Source of the DNA: Perca fluviatilis
Taxonomy: Eukaryota; Chordata; Actinopteri; Perciformes; Percidae
DNA length: 64,000 nt
Assembly (NCBI RefSeq): GCF_010015445.1
Contig: NC_053122.1
Span: forward strand, 36,407,513-36,471,512
Reading direction: 5' to 3'
Shown here: positions 10,461 through 21,348 of the stretch, in pieces
How positions within the stretch are numbered: position 1 is the first letter of the stretch
Layout of the letters: every line of letters begins with the position of its first letter
Notes under the pieces: generated by a model
Database searches by the model: none
Told to the model about the DNA's origin: nothing
What the model saw: only the letters and a program-made list of their open reading frames with translations
Made by a program: the position numbers and the translations under genes

Positions 10461-11924
10461 GGTCTTTAGCTTAGATTATACTGTATATCACTGTCATGTG
10501 ACCCAGATAATGTAATAACCTAGCCTATGAAGTAATCAACGCCTCTTTATTATCATACATTTTTCTAACTCTACCCCCCCCTCCTTGTCATTTTTGTTGC
10601 TATGAACATGTATAGGTCAAGTGCCAACACCTAGCATAGCTGTAGCTCAACAGTCTGACCAATTATCACTTATATAACTACAATTTGGCCCATCTAAACA
10701 AAATCAACAATTACCAACAGTCATTCCCCTTAGGACCTTGGCTAATGTTAGCAATTAATTGCGGTTAAACAAAGAAGCCGCAATTACAGAAAGGAATTGA
10801 CAATTAGTAATACTTGTTACAGGCCTACTGAAAATGCTCAATAATAATGTAATTTTAGCCATGCATGAAAAGACTATCGGCAAGTGTTCTTTTAAGCTGT
10901 TGTTTGAACAGGAGAACAATCGTGTCTCTACTGGAATCACAGGATTCTATTGCTTTTCACTGGAGGTACCCATCTGATTTATCAGCTACACACGTACAGT
11001 AAACATGGGGCTTGTACTGCTGTGCAAACCAGGAGAAACACTGTGGGGAATCAGTTTTCTTTAACATCACAACATGACTTCAGGCAAAATCCAGCGTCAA
11101 ATAAACGAGATCTGAGCCTCTGACCCTTGTGTGTACTCAATTCGGGTTGCTCATGGAGTGAGTACTGATGAGGAATTTGCATTGACAGTACGTTGCCTTC
11201 GGTAGATTGCTGTGTGCTGTTTATCTGCCAACCTCTCTGTTTGTGTGGATGCCGGATGAAAAAGACTTGCAGCCTCCATGGGACACTGCGGTTTACGGAA
11301 AAATCGAGGAAAACAATGGCTGGAGGCCAAATATTTAAATAGAGGCACGTCTAAGGCTCATAACACACGCGCATGGAGTGTACAGAGTATGTGGTTGCTT
11401 TTTTTTCCAGCTTTGGAGTAAGAATTCAGACCAGAAGGGATGAAAGATGAAAGAGAAGGTTAGATATAGATTAAATACAAATGATGACACCACTGACGGG
11501 GTTGACACACCTCTGTTGGCGTCCTCTGCCACCGAGTAACACGGCAATCTGCCACCGTGAAAGAACGACAACACAAAAAGAGGAAGAGTAGAAGAAGAGG
11601 TCATGCTGCTCCTCTGGCCACACCGAGCAGGCCAATGACTGAGGTTCGCCATCGAATCGCGACGAAGTGGCTCAGAGCGACCCACCCCAAAATATCTCTG
11701 AGCAGGAAAACAGTAGACGAGATGGAATCCTCACAGCGGTCACTGTGAGAGAAATTGAAATTAGATTTGAGGTATTTGTAGGTTGAAAAGCTCCCGGCAC
11801 ATGATAGCATCTCTCTGTCAGGTGCCATGTTAGTATCAGCAAACATCCAGCAGGCAGTCAGAGAAAGAAGAGATATGAGAAGGCTGTCACAGAGACCAGA
11901 CACACAGCAGACAGCACTGTCCCT
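10461..11924. other. Unassigned intergenic sequence
   Basis: No gene or element termini recognised. The short open frames near 11335-11903 lie on both strands, overlap each other and resemble no protein I know. Confidence 0.4.
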
Positions 11925-12031
11925 CTTTTCGGACGGATGACCGTCCCCTTCCTCTTTCTTCTAACCTCCGGTGGATTTGTGAGGACTATGGTTACCTGCT
12001 CCTCAGATCTCTGCAGGGTAAATCCAGACAG

Positions 12032-13012
12032 TGTTAGGTTTGAATCATGAACAGAACCCAAATGCAGATTTGGGTTCTGTCCTGTCCAGGTTTCCAGGGT
12101 GGAAAACCAGTCAATTCTGGGAAGAGAGAGACAGTAGGCCAGCTAGTGGCGGGGTCCAATGGTGATGGTTCCGGTTCGGTGTATGGCAGGAGTGGAGCGG
12201 TAGCAGGAGTCAGTTTCCAATGGCAGTGTGGCAGTATAGTCTAATATTTTTTTTTTCTCCCATTATTAGAAAGTGGATAGATTTTTTATGCTCCACATAT
12301 CTGGAACAAACTACCAGAAAACTGCAGGTCCGCCCCAACTCTCAGCTCTTTTAAATCATGGCTGAAGGCCTTTTTTTTTTGATGATGCTTTTTGTTAATT
12401 TTTTTTATACTGAACAGTGAATTTTATTCTTGTATTTCATCTCGTATTCAATTTTAATACGGAACTGTAAGTTTTATTTTTGGATTTTTATTCTCGTATT
12501 AATTGTTATACTGAACTATGATTTTTATTTATGTATCTTATATGGTATTAAATTTGTATTCGTTAATATTTTTATTCTTATTTTTAATCCCTATTTTGCT
12601 CTTTGTTTGTGTGTTTGATGTTTTGTGTAAAGCACTTTGAGTTGCCTTGTGCTGAAATGTGCTAGATAAATTAAATTAAATTGCCTAGATATGAAAGGGG
12701 GAGAGAGATGGGAGATGACACACAGCAAAGGGCAGCAGGGCAGATTTGAACCCTGCGCCGCTGCAGGACTCAGCCGACATGGGGCGAACTCTCCTACTGG
12801 GTGAGCTAGAGGACGCCCCAGTATAGTCTGAGATCTGACGCAGAGTGAAGGAATGACCGGGTATATGAAGCACACATCGATTGTGGTAGATGAGAGGCAG
12901 CTGGAACCCTGACTCCCACACCCCAGACTCCACCCCTGCAATTAGGACAGACAGAGGGAGGGAGGGGGAGAGGAGAGAACAGAGAAGCTACCTAGGGGCA
13001 GCGGGCCTAACA
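12032..13012. mobile_element. Solo-LTR-like element with 5-bp target duplication
   Basis: The block starts TGTTAGG and ends CCTAACA (perfect 7-bp TG...CA inverted ends). It is flanked by GACAG at 12027-12031 and 13013-13017. This combination is characteristic of a long terminal repeat left after recombination of an LTR retrotransposon. After subtracting the nested 577-bp retroposon and its duplicated site, the LTR is about 394 bp. No gag, pol or env sequence is present in the window. Confidence 0.72.
12243..12819. mobile_element. Composite LINE (+) / SINE (-) insertion within the LTR
   Basis: A 10-bp duplication AGTATAGTCT (12233-12242 and 12820-12829) brackets the block. The left part reads as a LINE ORF2 C-terminus on the plus strand (motif like LWNKLPENCR near 12311), then an AT-rich 3' untranslated end with GTAAAGCACTTTGAGTTG and (AAATT)n. 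The right part (12703-12819) is a tRNA-derived SINE in minus orientation (box-B-like GGTTCAAATC on the minus strand). The two parts meet tail to tail. Confidence 0.7.
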
Positions 13013-13250
13013 GACAGCTAGCTAGACTATCTGTCCAATCAGAGTTTTCTGTTGCACGACTAAAACAACTTTTGAACATACACATCTTCCACCAAAACAA
13101 GTTCCTTTCAGAGGCTATTTTGCAGCGGCACCGCGGCTCCTTCTGGCGCCTAGCGCCGCCCAAGACGATTGTGATTGGTTTGATTAAATACCAATAAACC
13201 AGAGCACGTATTTTTGTCCCACCCAGGAATGCTGTGTGGACTAGCTAGAC

Positions 13251-15311
13251 CGTGTATGTTGTGTTAACTCACTCCACCTGTTTTAAAGAGGCTTTCTGCC
13301 TGGCCGTCCTGCGACTCTCGGGCCCACACTATTCGCAGCATACGACCACAACGTGGGTGGGTGCAAGTCTGCTTTTCGAGAAAGATGGCCGCGTCCTCAA
13401 CAATGTTGACAAAAAACAGAGAGAAAAGGCGGCAGAACTTTGTGCAGTTCTAGTATGAACGGAAAATGAGAAGAAGAAAGGGAGAGAAGATTGCCTTTAT
13501 GACATCGAGCCATAACAAACTAGAATAAGTTACCTCTAAATATCTGGTTGATTAAAGATACATCATCTTTCAAAAAGTATACGCAGAGGCATCTCCGTCG
13601 GAGGCATGCATGAAAGATGAAAGATTGAATACTGGAAAGTAACTGTATAAGTCTTCTTAAACTGTTAAAAAAATATTCCTATTGTGTTTTATAATAGTTT
13701 TTTCTATAAAAATGTTTGTTCTGTGCGAACAGGTCTTAGATTGTGGGTTATTTATAATGTGATACTGTGTTACTGTGTGTGACTGTTAGTTTGTACTCTG
13801 GTTTAAGGGAAATGTACGTGTGTGTATGTTTGAGGGTGTACACATGCATGTGTATGTATGCGGGCGTGGATAAGTATCGCATATTGATGTGATTTTACAG
13901 ATATTCTTGTAATGGAATGTCTGTGATGTAATGGGTATGTATTGGATGGGGACCTTTTAATAAACAAAATTTGTAATGACAACCAACTGAATATTACTTT
14001 CTAGCCCTTCCTCGTACGGTGGCCGAACCCAAAATGATCTCTTAGTATCTCCATCGTTCACACGCAGCTGTTCTAGCCACTCCAATACTAACTTTGGTCT
14101 TGTTGCTTTGCCTGTGGCATTGTCGGTTTAATTCTCTTTTTTGCTTCCCTGGCGAGCAATCTCCCCCTGGCATTCGTCATGGTGCCAGTAGGTGTAAGAC
14201 AGCGAAAGGTTTGTCCCTCTTTGGCTAATGTATTTTAAAGATGGAGGTGCTACATGGCTGCCGTCATATATATTCTGAATGATTCTGAATGTCAGATTCT
14301 ACGCTTACGAGAATACTTTGATGAGTTGGTGGAAGTAATTACACATGAATGAGCACATATTTGTGAAAGAACAACTTTTTTTTTGCTGAGAATCAACTCA
14401 AAAAATGACACAATGTAGGTTTAAGAACTGATGTTCATGCATTTGTCGAAGGGGGACTAGTTCTCCCCGCCAAACTTTGCCTCGAGTAAAGAAAAAGTCT
14501 CTGACTAGAGTTTCAGCACTGTGCGTTTTTTAAACCCACAAGGTTGACTCTTTTTGTAAGTGCTTTTAAGATAACAGCAGTAGTAGACACAGTTTTACAC
14601 ATTTTTTAATTATAAGTTAATGATGCCCTGTGATAAACAGCAATATGCCTCTGGCTTCCTTCAGGCAGACAGCAGGTCTGGGAAAATGTTAGCGTCCTCC
14701 TTCTGTTCTCCAGAGCTGCAGGCTCGCTTTCATTTTGTTGTAGCTCATAAAGGATTTGCAGCTTTGGACTGCAACTAAAGTTCCCAAAATGTGTTGAATA
14801 CTTATTAAAGTGAGCTTTTGCTCCGAATATTTCTCTTATTACCCAGAGTTACAGAGACACGGAGCCTATACGACAGCTACGCGTCTCTCTGGAGACTGGA
14901 AATCGAGTTTGAACAGCTTTTTTTTTTTTTTATCAGAGCTCACCGCTCATGTCGTTTGTTCAGACACTGGAACTGGAATTTCGCCAAAGACGCCCGTCTA
15001 CCTCGACAAGCTCCAGTCAAGTCTTACTCCCACCGGACACAAACATCTCCTGCTGCCGCTGTTGTTGTGATGAAATCCCCTTGGACTAAGCTGTGTTTGG
15101 AAGACTTTGAAACAAAAGCCGGCTGACGCTTGTGAGGATTCCTGTTTTTTATCTGCGTTCAGCTGCAGCGGTCCTCACAAAGCCAGATATCCACAGTTGT
15201 AACTCTTAAAAGTGTAAAGCTTTTTTTAATTTACTTATTTTTGACATGGTATATTTGGTATGTATGTGTCTATGTTATGTATATGTTTATGTATTAGTTT
15301 ATATATGTGAT

Positions 15312-15313
<2 letters not shown>
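13251..15313. other. Unassigned intergenic sequence
   Basis: No gene recognised. The stretch near 13860-13985 ends in TAATAAACAAAATTTG and may be a LINE 3' end. Open frames at 14810-15126 lie in two overlapping frames with no recognisable domain. Confidence 0.35.
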
Positions 15314-15353
<40 letters not shown>

Positions 15354-15390
15354 ATGTGTGTGTGTGTGTGTGTGTGTGCGTGTGTGTGTA
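15314..15390. repeat. (GT)n microsatellite
   Basis: GT dinucleotides with GCGTATGT and GCGT interruptions. Confidence 0.95.
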
Positions 15391-15717
15391 CTATATGTGC
15401 TTCATTAGCTGCTGATGCGTCTCCCTCATGACATCATTATCTGCTTAAGCAGTAATCTGAGGCAGGTGTGCCGGCAGCAGCCAACAGCGGTGGGTTCAGA
15501 GCTCTGTCGCTGTCCGTGGTGCTGAAAGCATGATGAAGTCATGTGATGTCTACTTATTGCTTTCATCCTCCTTGACTCCCGGTACCCCAGGAGTGAGCGT
15601 CAGTGATCAACGTTCAGTTAGGAGTGTTAATTAGGTCTGTTCTTCTCTGTTTCCAAACACAGTGCATCGGTGTTTCTATTGCATATCTCCGGGTGCTAAT
15701 TGACTCAAACCTCTCCT

Positions 15718-16188
15718 TTAACCTTTGTGTTGTCCTCGGGTCAAACATGACCCATTTTTTACGTTTTTTATATCAGAAATATGGGTTTCTTACAACCAAA
15801 TTGCCCCAAAATAACTTGAATGTATGGGTGTATGTTGTTTGGAAACCATACCGTAAAATGAATGATTACTTCCATTGAATGTTGGGTGTTTTATTCAATT
15901 TTATAGCATTGGAAAAAAATGGTTAAATGGTTTCAAAACAGTATCCTGACTACACTTAGTCATAAACCAGTCTGTGATTCACTCAACATCCTCTGATCTT
16001 AACTATTAGGCAAAATAATTCATAATTCTCAGTTTTTCAAACTAAAAAAGTAGGTATAATGTCATTTAAATTAGGTTTATTGACCATGAATAAAAAAACT
16101 AACTATTAACTATAAAAAGCACTAAAAGCATTAAAAAACACGTCTGAAAAAGCATTAATGGTCGACAGGTAGACAACACAAGGGTTAA
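15718..16188. mobile_element. TTAA-flanked MITE, CCCTTGTGTTGTC family
   Basis: TTAA at 15718 precedes CCTTTGTGTTGTCCTCGGG. The right end GACAACACAAGGG abuts TTAA at 16185. The 471-bp copy contains no transposase. The same family is at 8703. Confidence 0.78.
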
Positions 16189-16250
16189 GTCATGTGAAAA
16201 AGACCTGTGAAACAATCAAGTTAAATATTACACATTTTGTTTATTTGCCT

Positions 16251-16410
16251 GGGCAGCTCACCTTGTAGAGCGTGCGCCCATATACAGAGGCTCAGTCCTT
16301 GACGCAGCGGCTCAGGGTTCGAGTCCAACCTGCGTCCATTTGCCTCTCTCTCCCCCTTTCCTGTCTACAGCTGTCCTGTCTATCAAAGGCTAAAATGCCC
16401 CCCTGGCTGG
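16251..16410 (+). repeat. tRNA-derived SINE
   Basis: The head has an A-box-like CAGCTCACCTTGTAGAGC and a B-box GGTTCGAGTCC spaced as in a tRNA gene. A shared fish SINE body with CTCTCTCCCCCTTTCCTGTC follows. It lacks a complete tRNA fold and is not a tRNA gene. Confidence 0.75.
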
Positions 16411-16665
16411 TCCCAAGCCAACCATAGCACACTGAAACCACCTGAATCACAACCCAAACAAGCCATAAACATTCTAAATAGAAAACCAAAGCTCTTCCAT
16501 CGCTGCTCAATTTAAAATAGATGCTGGGAAGACCTAATAAAATATGTAAACCTGTGCTCTGTGCTGTATATGAAGTCACTCACAACCTAGCTCCACCGCC
16601 ATTTATTGCCTACATCAACAGAAGAACAGATACTGATTGAGTCGCAAGGGGATCCTCTATACCAG
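16411..16665 (+). repeat. LINE ORF2 fragment (L2-like)
   Basis: Near 16572 the plus strand reads a short peptide like THNLAPPPFIAYI, a motif near the C-terminus of fish L2-type ORF2. It is truncated on both sides. Confidence 0.4.
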
Positions 16666-16667
16666 GG

Positions 16668-17058
16668 GTCTTCAACGTTTTTTAGGCCAAGGACCCTTTA
16701 ATTGAAAGAGAGACGGAGCAGGGACCCCCTAATACATATATTGTATAAAATTAAGATGCATATTAAATTGGGCCTACAATAACGTGTCGGGCGGCCTTGA
16801 GCCTATATACTGTACATACATTTTTGTTTTTGCATAGAATACTGAGCTATTAAAATGATTGTAGGGGCGCCTGGCTAGCTCACCTGGTAGAGCAGGCGCC
16901 CATATATAGAGGTTTACTCCTCGACGCAGTGGCTGCAGGTTCTACTCTGTTGTTGGATTCATGTGAAGACATTTTAACTTTCTTGGAAACTTTCAAAAAG
17001 CTCAGTAACTCGAAGGACTCCATGGGGGTCCCGGACCCCCTGTTGAAGATCTCTGCTC
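16668..17058. mobile_element. hAT-like MITE with a SINE inserted
   Basis: The left end CAGGGGTCTTCAACG is matched in reverse by a right end around CCCCCTGTTGAAGATC. A SINE head occupies 16866-16950. The target duplication is not clean. Confidence 0.5.
16866..16950 (+). repeat. SINE head (tRNA-derived)
   Basis: TAGCTCACCTGGTAGAGC (A box), then the segment GCGCCCATATATAGAGG and a degraded B box near GCAGGTTCT. It matches the SINE at 46658. Confidence 0.65.
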
Positions 17059-17096
17059 TAGAGGAGACAGTGTTACTCCGCTGCGGAAAAGTTATT

Positions 17097-17753
17097 TTAA
17101 GGCCCTGACACACCAACCCGATTATCGGGCGTCGGGCAGTCTGGGGAGGTCGGTGACTCGAGTCTGTTCAGTCGGAGGAGCCGTCGGCCTTCATTTGGGC
17201 CGATTTGACTTGCTGAATCGGCCAGTGGGCAGTCGGACTCAATGACCAATCTGATTGGTGGAGTGCTAGCCCTTGACTAGCACTGATCGGTGCACTTATG
17301 TTAAAACACTTACCGGAAATGACGAATGGGATGAGCGTGACGAGCGCCCTCTCAAAATCTGCCGAAAATCTTTCAAACTGACCTTTGTCGATAAAAAAAA
17401 ACCTGACAGATTCAGCAACTGCACGGCCTATTTCGCGCTAAAAATTTTCAGAAACACGTTTCAGTGAACTACTTTAGTTAAATACGAGATGGTATTCCGA
17501 ACGAGCCGCCATTATGGTCGGCTTTGAAATTCAGGAGACGCCAGACCCACGTGACGCGTTTGTCATTTCCGGTTTTCATTTTTCGGGCGACAATACAGAT
17601 TAGCGCCACCTGCTGTTATGGAGACGTATTGCGTCTTGTGCACGCGCAGAACGTACGCTCAAGTCGGCGCCGCTTCGGTGTGTTCCAAGGAACGACGAGA
17701 GCAGAATGATTTGCCAACGGTCGGCCGTCGGGTTGGTGCGTCAGAGCCTTTAG
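17097..17753. mobile_element. TTAA-type element, GGCCC(A/T)GACACACC family
   Basis: TTAAGGCCCTGACACACC at 17097 is matched by a right end whose reverse complement reads AGGCTCTGACGCACC, next to TTAG (one change from TTAA). The CGGGCGTCGG and CTCGAGTC blocks are shared with the copies at 23802 and 37665. Confidence 0.7.
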
Positions 17754-17779
17754 TCAGTCAGCCTGGTCCGTCAAAGGGT

Positions 17780-18385
17780 ATGCTTAATTTAATTCAGTTT
17801 ATTTATGAAAGGGGACTGTATATGTATTTTAATTATTGTTACCTCCTAGTTTGTATTTTTTCTAAGTTTTCTTTCTTATTTATTTGGATTTTTAAAAGCC
17901 TTTTTAACCCTCTGGGGACGAAAGACGCACCAGCGCATCCAAAACAATGTTTAACAAAAAAAGCGATTTCATTTCAGACATTTATTTACTACTTTTATCA
18001 TGTATAACCTAAGACTTTGGTAAACTCATTTCAAGCAACGAAACAAGTCGTACAACACATCATAAGTTAAAAAATCATCGTTTCAGCTTTAGCGCCCAAT
18101 TATCTCTTTACACATTGTTCTGGGACAGATTATTGAGACTATTCAGAAAGCTGAGTTTGTTCTGAACATTTTGATATGAAACACACAGAGATCAGTTACA
18201 CGCAAATACATAAAAAATTTAAATTTAAGAAGGTACGTGAAAATACCCTTAGGTGAAAATGCCCTTAACATCGAGGCCAGGGAGAATACAGATGAAAAAT
18301 AGCCTTTTGGCTAATTCTGGCATTTTTAACCCATGTATAATCATGTATTTGATTAATTAATCTTCTTGAATAAACTGAACTGAAT
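17780..18385. repeat. Probable LINE 3' sequences
   Basis: Begins TTTAATTCAGTTTATTTATG and ends AATAAACTGAACTGAATT. These are the two orientations of a fish LINE-type 3' tail, so the block has inverted tail-like ends. No ORF2 motif seen. Confidence 0.35.
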
Positions 18386-18860
18386 TGGCCAATCAAGCAC
18401 ATCCACCCAGTCAAAGTTGATCAGATGTGAACCTGAGAATCTGTCACAGCCGGCTGGAGATAGCATTGAAACAGAAATGAATATAAAAAGTGTAATGTGA
18501 CCTTTAGGGGGAACTTATTGGTGCTCCCAAAGGAGTTTCTGTCAGCCCATCAGCTCCTGTAAGATAACACGATTCTTCCCGCCTCCTAGATTGTGAAACT
18601 CACAGCTGTCAGATGGCATTTTGGAACTTTTACCAAAACATCTGAATATTGTGGATTTTGTGCAATAAATGTCCAAGAATCAGCATTTATTGAGACCCTT
18701 TATTAAGGTTATATGTCTTGTTTTCTATGTTGTGTTTTGTGTGTGTGGACCCCAGGAAGAGTAGCTTCTACGTTAGTGGCAGCCAATCCAAATAAAGAAT
18801 CAGAATCAGAGGTGACATTATCAGAGACTTAGATGAGAGGTCCAGACATACACCTTTATT
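18386..18860. other. Unassigned intergenic sequence
   Basis: No gene seen. The segment near 18780-18805 (AATAAAGAATCAGAATCAG) resembles a LINE tail. Confidence 0.35.
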
Positions 18861-19330
18861 TAAAACTCAGGGCCCATTGAGGGAGACCCTTATTTTCAAT
18901 GGGTCTGAGTGCACAGCATGCTTTTCAGCAACTTACCTCATAATAATAATTACAATAACATTTCAATTACAACAGATAACAGGTTTAAACGAGCAGGTAA
19001 AACAGACACAATAAGATACGTAGAAGTATTTATCAGAGCATTAAATTGACTGATAGATGGGGGACAGACCGATTTTAATGCTTCGTGCCGCATTCCAGGA
19101 ATTTGGAGCAGCAAACGAAAAAGCAGTCTTGCCAAGGTCAGTCCGACTATGAGAGACCTCAAGTCTTTCATTGGATGGAGTGGAAAATGGATTTTCAAAT
19201 GGCGTTTAACAAGATGGAAATGTAATGGAGTCATTTACCAAGAAATGCTTTACAGGTGCACAGCACCCAATGAGCCACCAACCATCTCACGAGATGGCCA
19301 ACCAGTCTTATCATACAAAAGACAGTGGTG
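18861..19330 (-). repeat. Probable antisense LINE 3' region
   Basis: Starts with TTTAAAACTCAGGGCCCATT and GAGGGAGACCCTTATTTTC, resembling the reverse complement of a LINE 3' untranslated region. The minus strand carries a broken 94-codon frame without a domain I can name. Confidence 0.35.
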
Positions 19331-19333
19331 AGT

Positions 19334-19878
19334 TAGCCTAGAAATCTAGACCCACCCTAGCGGCAGCAAATGTAATTTGCAGCCAGGGTCGTCTAGCAAC
19401 TCTCCGTTGGCTTGCGAGCTGGAAAAACCAAACTCTGGTCAGGCCAATCACATCGTGTATAGAGCCGGTGGGCGGGGCTTAACATAATGACGGCAGAGTT
19501 GCGACAGTTCTGCGTGAATTCCCTGCTACTTGAAAACAAAGAAGAGCTGCTGCTGCTGCTGGCGAACAGCGGTCTTTGGAATTGGCTTTGGCCGCGACTC
19601 TGGAAGACTTGTTCAGAGTTCAGCTTTTCTTTGAGAAAAGAACAAAGAACGGCACTGAAGTCATTCTTAAAAAAGGAAGATGTGTTGGGAGTTTTACCGA
19701 CCGGATATGGCAAAAGTTGAATCTATCAACTAGCGTTGCTCTGGTTGGTTGTAGCGTTATCCTATTACGTGCAGAGGGGATTTGAAAGACAACCGTTTAT
19801 CCCGCCCCTCAGATTGAGCCCAGCCAATGGTGAGTTCCCAGACCCAACATCTTGATGTGGGTCTGGCTTGTCAGGCTA
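19334..19878 (+). mobile_element. TIR element H1 carrying a helicase fragment
   Basis: The ends are inverted: TAGCCTAGAAATCTAGACCC on the left and, in reverse complement, TAGCCTGACAAGCCAGACCC on the right. The 545-bp block is flanked by an exact 9-bp repeat GTGGTGAGT (19325-19333 and 19879-19887), which suits the 8-bp duplications of hAT- or P-type elements. A subterminal hairpin (CAGACCCAACATC / GATGTGGGTCTG) lies just inside the right end. The interior carries the helicase relic described separately. Confidence 0.75.
19487..19765 (+). pseudogene. N-terminal fragment of a RecQ-like helicase, decayed
   Basis: From about 19621 the plus strand reads a leader like SLRKEQRTALKSFL, then VLPTGYGKS, which is helicase motif I (Walker A, nucleotide binding). 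The next codon is TGA where the family has Leu, followed in the same frame by IYQLA, matching the usual SLIYQLA. Upstream, the related peptide ELALAATLEDLFRVQ lies in a different frame, so a frameshift separates it. Everything downstream of motif I is missing, so no ATPase could be made. The same region is found in element H2 at 24920. Confidence 0.65.
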
Positions 19879-20242
19879 GTGGTGAGTGTCATGAACATGA
19901 ACAACGGGACAACAATGTCAACAATGAAAGGTGCTTTATAAAAACTAGACGACAAAACTAGACAACGCACAGCGTTACTGCGGCTGAGGAGAGAGACACA
20001 GACACTGAAATGGATTTACTTGAGGAGATTAGAGGGTTTACGACTTGCCGTTAATTATCTTATGGCCCTTATTGTTGCAGCCTCGGGACTGCAGGAGTGG
20101 CAGCTTTGATCCAGCTTTCAGTCAGCCTCCAACAGATCGGCGGTTAACCCACCGGTCACAGGGAGTCATCAGTCAGTACTCTGAAATGATTCATTGACTT
20201 TACAGGCTGAGCAGTCACAAAGCAGCTTCATGTGAAGTCTGA

Positions 20243-20246
<4 letters not shown>

Positions 20247-20306
<60 letters not shown>
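20247..20306. repeat. (CA)n microsatellite
   Basis: About 60 bp of CA dinucleotides. Confidence 0.95.
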
Positions 20307-20833
20307 CACACACATACTACATTTTAGCATCAGCTTTCAAGTGTTCCTGCAGAAATGAACTTTTACCAAGACTGGGCGTATTGTCCTTGTATACGTATGT
20401 TGCCATTTACTTAATTAGAGCATGATGATGTGACACTTTATCGGGATTTGTTCATACATGCAGGAGCGTTCACCTCCTCACCTTTCACCTGAAGAAGATC
20501 ATCTGTGGTGGACGTGAGTAAAATAAATAAAAGGAGAATTGGAGGGAGGCTGCCCTGTGCAGGCCTTTTTTGTCTTTATCTTAATCTCACACCGATGATG
20601 ACACTAGAGGAAATGATCTTACCGCCTGATTGAAGTGTTTTTTCGAAGACTAATTTGCCCTAGGAGAACTGCTCGTTCATGTCCAGGCATGGAGTCACGC
20701 TGGTTCCTGATTGGCCAAGATACAAGGACAACTTTTTACTCAAACCCGCACTGAATGCTTTTTTGGCAATTCAAGGCTTTTCAGATTTTCTGATCCGGAG
20801 ACTGAGATGGTGCAATATAAGACCTTTACTTAA

Positions 20834-21348
20834 CAGTCCTTCCAGAAAAATTAGTTTTTTTATGATTGTTGCGGGCAAAAATCCTTGATTATGCGGCATG
20901 TTTTCTTAAAAAATGCGATGGAATATGCGGGATATTTATGCAATTTTAATGCGACGAAATTGCAAATCCTGCGAATTGCGGGAACTGCAAAAACTTTGCA
21001 AAAACTGTGGTTTGATGAAAAAGAGAAAAAAAAAGGGATTCCCCCAACACCCTGCTTTTCGATGATGTTCACGTGGCGTAATTACGTCACTTCATAATGT
21101 TCCCATGGCAACAGGGGAAAATGGCTGCTCTTGTGTGAAGTAAACGCAACATTTTTCAACTTTCTGCTAAGATATATGTGACTTTTTTGCAATGAAAATG
21201 CGGGGATTATGAAATCATGCAAGCCCCGCATATTTTGCGCAGAATTAAGTTTTAAGTTTGAAAAAATGCGGCCTCCGCATAAATATGCGGACTTTGGCTG
21301 ATTATGCATTGAATTATGCGATCGCATAATCACGTTTTTCTGGAGGGA
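20834..21348. mobile_element. Non-autonomous element, CAGTCCTTCCAGAAAAA family (copy 1)
   Basis: Starts CAGTCCTTCCAGAAAAA and ends in the reverse complement of CCCTCCAGAAAAACGTG, lacking the last three bases. The interior has many CGCATAT/ATGCGG and ATGCGATCGCATAAT motifs. The copy at 51419-52221 is related across its whole length. Confidence 0.72.

Larger units (their letters stand above)
11925..13250 (+). repeat. Dispersed element F1, copy interrupted by a LTR-type insertion
   Basis: The left half (to 12031) ends ...GGGTAAATCCAGACAG. The right half resumes at 13013 with GACAGCTAGCTAGAC and continues through GAGTTTTCTGTTGCACG and CCAAAACAAGTTCC. The intact arrangement is seen at 33173-33640. 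The interruption splits the family at the GACAG motif. Confidence 0.8.

Noticed and set aside
11335..11903. Cluster of 60-116 codon frames on both strands
   Set aside because: Mutually overlapping shadows without domain or codon signal that I can defend.
14810..15126. Two overlapping open frames of 86 and 102 codons
   Set aside because: No recognisable domain, overlapping frames and no splice or promoter context; likely chance.
19334..19878. Helitron, suggested by a hairpin followed by CTAG near the right end
   Set aside because: A 9-bp flanking duplication and inverted termini are present, which Helitrons lack; a TIR element fits better.
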